Below, in pieces: positions 59,465 to 64,000 of a stretch of DNA of 64,000 bases (its first letter is position 1; the number at the start of each line of letters is the position of its first letter). The notes below the pieces were generated by a model. The model was not told the origin of the DNA and searched no databases. It worked only from the letters and a program-made list of their open reading frames with translations. The DNA comes from Episyrphus balteatus. Taxonomy: Eukaryota > Arthropoda > Insecta > Diptera > Syrphidae. The DNA lies in contig NC_079135.1 in assembly GCF_945859705.1 (NCBI RefSeq), positions 124,428,551-124,492,550 on the forward strand. Reading direction: 5' to 3'. A program made the translations under genes and the position numbers.

Positions 59465-60956
59465 GGTGCCGTGAAATAACGCCGAGCGAAATAACGCCGA
59501 ATTCCAAAATTCGGCGTTATTTCACTTTACAAAAGCGAAATAACGCCGAATTTCAAGTGAGAAATAACGCCGAATGCTAGAAAAGTGAGCATAGAAGTGG
59601 ACCTAAGTTAACCCGTATATTAAAATGCTAACCTTTTTTTATTTTCAAAGGCATATAAGGCCCTAATTTATTAAGGCAGAATGGCCCCAATACCAATTTG
59701 GGACTTATGTCCATCCAATCGAGGTATAGGTTCCAAAAAAGTTTTTTGTCTTATGTGCCTCTTATTTATTCATTAACAGATTAGTCTCAAGAAGGTACAA
59801 AAATATGTCGCAGGGACAAAAGGCCCAGGGATATAGCACCCACTTTTTATTTATGGGAGTTATGTTCCACTTGAGTGGGTTGACATTTAATTCAAGAATT
59901 ATATCCCACTTGAGTGGGACATAAGCTCCATATATTTTTCATTTAAGTGGGACATAAGCCCCACGCTTTTTGAAATATAAAACAATAATGAACAATTATA
60001 ACTTTTGTTATATTTTATTCGCGTTTTGTTCCAGGTTCTTTAAACGCAAAAGAAACGTTGAATAAGATAATGATAAGAAACAAATAGATGCCACCTGTTT
60101 TAGTTGGTGGAAATAAAAGCGAAAAATAAATTCTTGCATAAGAATTCTTACAAAAACTCGCGCGAATTTTTATTTTCACACCTCAAAATTGATTCTCCCG
60201 TGGGCAAAATTTTTTTCCGCTTCGCGTTTGGGTTCCAAAAATTAAATAGATTCTTATGTAAGAATTTATTTTTCGCTTCGCGTTTGCCAAGTTATAACAC
60301 AAACATATCTTTGTTGTTTGGTATACACATAAATAAAACAATAACACCCAGGATACTTAGGTTTATAAACAGTGAAATATGTTTGGAGGCTGAGAGCATG
60401 CTGCTCTGCTGCAATCCCCTTGATTGGATACACTATTGAATCGGCTTATTTGTCAATAAGGTGGAACATAAGTGCAAAATCGAATTATGTAACTATCCCA
60501 AATACAGTTATTCAGTTGGGAGATAATTTTATAATTTGTAAATTCTTTGTTAGTGAGACATAACGCCCATCCTTTATTATTTGTGGGTCTTTTGTCCAAC
60601 CTGAGTTTGACATAAGCCCCACATTTAATTTGGAACTTATGTCTCACTCAAGCGGGACGTAAGCCCCACAAATAAATAGTGGCTGTTATTCCATGGGCCT
60701 TATGTCCTGTGCCAAAAATATGGCATTTCAATACCAAACTGACTGCAGGTGGTTACATAGAAATTTTTCCTAAGCTCCACTTAGCAGGATTTGCCTCACT
60801 GAAAAAGTGAAATAATGCCGAATCGGCGTAATTTCACTTTATCATTGTGAAATAAGGCCGAATGTTGAAATTCGGCGTTATTTCGATTTTGTAAAGTGAA
60901 ATAACGCCGAATTTTGGAATTCGGCGTTATTTCGCTCGGCGTTATTTCACGGCACC
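59465..60956. mobile_element. 1.5-kb foldback element inserted in the LINE
   Basis: Starts GGTGCCGTGAAATAACGCCG and ends with its complement. The terminal ~92 bp are inverted with a single visible mismatch. Each end contains about five copies of GAAATAACGCCGA in alternating orientation. A second inverted pair lies inside (about 59810-59960 against 60550-60710), built on GGGACATAAGCCCCAC-like repeats. The centre has direct repeats TTTTCGCTTCGCGTTTG. Reading frames here are short and repeat-derived. No target duplication visible, and LINE sequence does not resume exactly at the right edge. Confidence 0.85.
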
Positions 60957-61330
60957 ATGTGGCAGACTCTTTTTCCACTGTCATTTAATTGAACAGAAAA
61001 CATTTAAATTTCCAAAACTACTTTTTAATTATTATTCAATACCTGCAATTGTATTTTTCATTTGAAAATTTTATGTTTAAAAGCACACTCGCTCACAATC
61101 AATCTCCTAACAACACTCACCAAATCACCACAAATTTAAAAAAAAAAATCCAGAAAATAAACAGCTGACTTTGAACTTGTTTTGTCACACCAAACACTTT
61201 ACCTCAAAAAAAAAAAAAAAAAAGAAGTGCATAATATGAGCCCATGTATATTTACCATCCGCTTTGTAATAAATTTAATTAAAAATTTTAATTTTTAGAA
61301 AATCGACTTTTGCCCAGCTTTTCGACCAGA
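60957..61330. other. Unassigned segment between LINE pieces
   Basis: The LINE region expected here (about 100 residues between the RT end and the C-terminus) is not recognisable. Instead there is AT-rich DNA with an A21 run at about 61207-61227. Possibly a further insertion or deletion scar. Confidence 0.35.
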
Positions 61331-61379
61331 ATACTCCTATGTGCGACGCAAAATATATTCAATAACTTTTATAAGAAAT

Positions 61380-61705
61380 ATATTATCTTGTTTTTTTTTT
61401 TTGCTTGAATTAATTTATTTTTATGCTACAAGTCGCTTCCTTAGAAATAGTAATTTATTCCAGTAAGCAAATTATAGAACGAATTATACATTAAATGAGC
61501 CTATAAATCGCTGTGTGAAAGAAGTAAATGCTATTTTGATTGATTTTGATTTTAATTTTCAATATAGTAGAGAAACTTTTAAAAATTTGTTAAATTTATA
61601 TTTTTTAAATAGCTAGATTATTGCATTGTATTATTTCGTAGTCTGTACAGTATTGTAACTCGATTGATGAATATAAAGAAAAAATTAAATTAAAAATTAA
61701 ACACT
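61380..61705 (+). pseudogene. LINE ORF2 C-terminus and 3' end
   Basis: A plus-strand frame reads LLELIYFYATSRFLRNSNLF, one stop, then ANYRTNYTLNEPINRC and on through IDFDFNFQYSRETFKNLL to a stop at 61614-61616. This is the order of conserved blocks at the C-terminus of Jockey/CR1-type ORF2 (LLELI, RxxRNxxLF, RTNYGxNEPINR, FDFNxSRETFK). The stop is followed by a short 3' UTR with CTGTACAGTATTGTAACTCG, GATTGATGAATATAAA and an A-rich tail to about 61705. It most likely belongs to the same insertion as 58770-59464, with the middle deleted or replaced. Confidence 0.7.
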
Positions 61706-63500
61706 CCAAAACACTCCTTGCAATTCATTTTTCATCGTTGCCCTCCTAACGCGAATCATAGGGTTTTATGTCTGCAGGGTTTCCCATAAAACATGGAACC
61801 CTATTATTCTCAGCCACCGAATTGATAAGAAATTTAGATTGCTTTTGCAATAACTTTTCTGCAAATTATCAGTAAAATTGTCTTATTCGAAAATAACTTT
61901 GCGAATTAATTCTTTGACAATTAAAACATCCAGTTTTAGTTGTTTAAATCTTTAACTCTAAATTGTAGGTTGTAGTTTGTTTGTATAATTTGAATTCATA
62001 AGTTAGAAGAGCATTTGTGCCCAAAGTACTGCAGAAACTAATTTAATTTATCATTTAGAAATTCTTTGAGGGTTAAACCTGCTACCATCAAAATTCCGTT
62101 CTTTTGATTTAGAACCGTTAAATTAGAGAACATTACCCTAAATGAAAATATTGACGTCCCATCAAATATTTAAGTGAGACCACATTTTGAATGATGGTAC
62201 TTATTAGTTCAAACCTTAAATATGTTATTTGTATAAACAGCAGGAAATTATTTAAAGAAGACATTAAGATAAAAAAAAAAACTAAAATGCGGGTCTTTTC
62301 ATAACAAAAAATCTTTAAGTATTAATAAAAATTTATATTTCCTTTGTAAATGGGTTAATATTTTAACCATATGTAGAGTAGATCCCACAGTTCATTGAAG
62401 CCTTAGCGACCTAATTCTTCCTAATACTTGGAAACTAACACAAAAAACTTTATGATAATCACTGTAAAATTGGAATTTTAAAGACCCTCTTTTTTTCCCC
62501 AAAACTATTTCCCTTTTTTTTTTCCTATTGTCCATCAAAACACTACAACAAAAGCTATATAAACATAATAAATTTTCCAAACCAGCAGCAGGTCTCTCAC
62601 TCTAATAATAATGAGAAGGAAAACCTTATAATCCACACAGATGATGCTGCAATAAATTTGAACACGTCATGTACTGTTGGGTTTCGTAAGTTTTATAGTC
62701 GAAACAAGGTTTTTAGTTCACTAATTAAATGGCTGCATATACGATAAAATGTTTGTATGAAGTCTTACACCAATTTTTTTTGTTGTTGTTGATTGTAATG
62801 ATGATGATGATGATGATGTTGATGATGCAATGCAAAGTGAAATTTTAGTTTTACACAAAAATAATGAAATGAAATAGAAAGTGAAAGCTTAAATAGAAAT
62901 GTTTAGAAATAGAAAAAATAGACTTTTTAATCATTTAGGCTAAAGATTAGGATGATTATGTGATTCTGTTGCAATTTTTTTGTAACTTCGCAGTTAAAAT
63001 AGAAGAACTAAGGGGTTTGTGTATAGTCAAAATGAACATTTTTCCTGTCAAATTTACATGACAATATGTGAAAATCGTACTGATTAAACACTTAAAGTTT
63101 TGATGTATGAGTAGATTCGCAAAGATGTATGAGTAGTTCTAAAGTTAGGTCACTATTCATTTTAAGAATTAAGATTCTTTGTAAGTAGGTACTTACTTTT
63201 ACAAACTTTTTGAGCCATTGAGATACCGTTGCACATTGCTTTTAATTTTTTAAACATCACAACGAGAGGCGAAAACAGAGCTAAATAAAGCGTTATACAT
63301 TCTTGTTGTGCGGTTTATGAATGAATCTCTGTACTTTACTGTGCTTCCAAAATTTGGCTGATGGGAAAACTGATGGACATTTCTAGAAGTGGGAATATAA
63401 CGGTTGAATTGTTTAATGGGAGAAATTCAACTGGCTATTTCGAGCACTGTTTATAAAAATATCTATAAAATAAGGAGATACAAAAAATATTACGAAGGTG
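61706..63500. other. No gene seen; GAT repeat
   Basis: AT-rich. (GAT)n with one GTT at about 62798-62827. Short minus frame at 62392-62580 not supported. Confidence 0.4.
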
Positions 63501-63504
63501 TTCA

Positions 63505-63615
63505 TTAGGGTGGGTCAAAAAATCGAAATTCTTTTTTTTTTTTGATTTTGTACTCCGAAAAATCGATTGCTAGACACCTCTAGAATATACACACCAAATA
63601 TGAGCTCTTTATATT
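63505..63615. mobile_element. Truncated arm of the 42.6-kb hairpin element
   Basis: Starts TTAGGGTGGGTCAAAAAATC and follows the left arm of 42565-43924 closely through GATTGCTAGACACCTCTAGA and CCAAATATGAGCTCTTTAT, then stops abruptly. Flank TA is absent, so it is a fragment. Confidence 0.8.
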
Positions 63616-63870
63616 CTGCCCTAGCGAGGTATTCCATCGGAGCGGAGATTTTCCGCAACGCATACTCCGTCGGAGGTTCAAATTGCATTCGAGGTATCTT
63701 TCATCGGAAAAAATACTAGACAAATTCTACGGCGCACCGCATCGCAATAATTTGACATGCGTCAGATTCAAGATTTTAATAGTGATGTGCAAAATATACC
63801 GATATATCGATAAGTTGGTATATCTTTCGATATTTTTATATAAAAACACCTAAATACATTTTAATTGTCA
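63616..63870. other. GC-richer unassigned segment
   Basis: Contains ATCGGAGCGGAGATTTTCCG and CCGTCGGAGG with local inverted character, then ATATATCGATA-type sequence. Not recognised. Confidence 0.3.
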
Positions 63871-63874
63871 TATA

Positions 63875-63983
63875 CCTGGCTCTGTCTTTCCTCCGCATTA
63901 CAATCTACAAAGGTTTAAAGTCAATGTACATCGGTGTCTCCTACTTAATCCTCTCCTCTTTTCCTAAAAGCTCGCACTGTGTT
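63875..63983. repeat. Dispersed repeat ending in CACTGTG, copy 2
   Basis: Same block order as 20125-20230 with about two thirds of positions matching by eye, ending AAAAGCTCGCACTGTG. The window ends just beyond it. Confidence 0.4.
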
Positions 63984-64000
63984 TTTATAACATTTTAAGG

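Noticed and set aside
1..64000. CRISPR array, operon or phage features
   Set aside because: No regularly spaced identical direct repeats with unique spacers, no bacterial-type genes; the sequence is clearly eukaryotic repeat DNA.

Overview
The window looks like repeat-dense, AT-rich insect DNA, most likely from a higher (cyclorrhaphan) fly. Evidence for this is the Jockey/CR1-type LINE debris, two (GTCT)n-bearing elements that resemble the dipteran mini-me/DINE-1 (Helentron) group, a Transib-like element, a long (AATAG)n array, frequent TGTCAAA/TTTGACA motifs, and trinucleotide-rich stretches (CAG, ACG, CAA, GAT). Species cannot be named. I recognise no host protein-coding exon, rRNA or intact tRNA on either strand. 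Almost all short open frames lie in low-complexity or repeat sequence. The window is probably a large intron or an intergenic region.

Layout. 0-10 kb: a local family of short repeats built on CTACTCATGAGTAG and GATCTAGTAC, AACGTT-centred palindromes, and trinucleotide-rich DNA. 10-11.2 kb: a degenerate ~20-bp minisatellite ending in a spacerless, perfect 246-bp palindrome. 15.7-16.6 kb: an 878-bp (AATAG)n array. 18.7-22.6 kb: three terminal-inverted-repeat (TIR) elements, one a 1.4-kb hairpin and one carrying a tRNA-like segment. 23.7-25.0 kb and 55.6-56.7 kb: two copies of one long dispersed repeat. 29.6-34.4 kb: a TA-flanked TIR element, a tRNA-like segment, and a foldback repeat with a GTCT element inside it. 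36.8-39.6 kb: minus-strand LINE debris holding a foldback element that itself holds another transposon. 39.9-40.9 kb: second GTCT element. 42.6-45.4 kb: a 1.36-kb hairpin element, then a TA-flanked TIR element with a piggyBac-like MITE inside. 48.0-49.8 kb: a Transib-like element with RSS-like ends. 53.1-53.8 kb: minisatellite DNA with a perfect 145-bp tandem duplication. 58.8-61.7 kb: a plus-strand LINE interrupted by a 1.5-kb foldback element with near-identical ends. 63.5-64 kb: fragments of elements seen earlier.

The most notable observation is at 48005-49757. This non-autonomous element has a 5-bp GC-rich target duplication (CGCCA). Both ends start with CACAGTG, the consensus heptamer of vertebrate V(D)J recombination signals. 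The same AAAAAACTC block follows 12 bp inside one end and 23 bp inside the other, giving a 12/23 layout.

Several insertions can be ordered in time. LINE debris was hit by a foldback (13-bp duplication), which was then hit by an 8-bp-duplication element. The unoccupied copy of that second target survives in the opposite foldback arm. All coordinates and repeat matches were read by eye. Family assignments rest on terminal motifs and target-site lengths, not on database searches.
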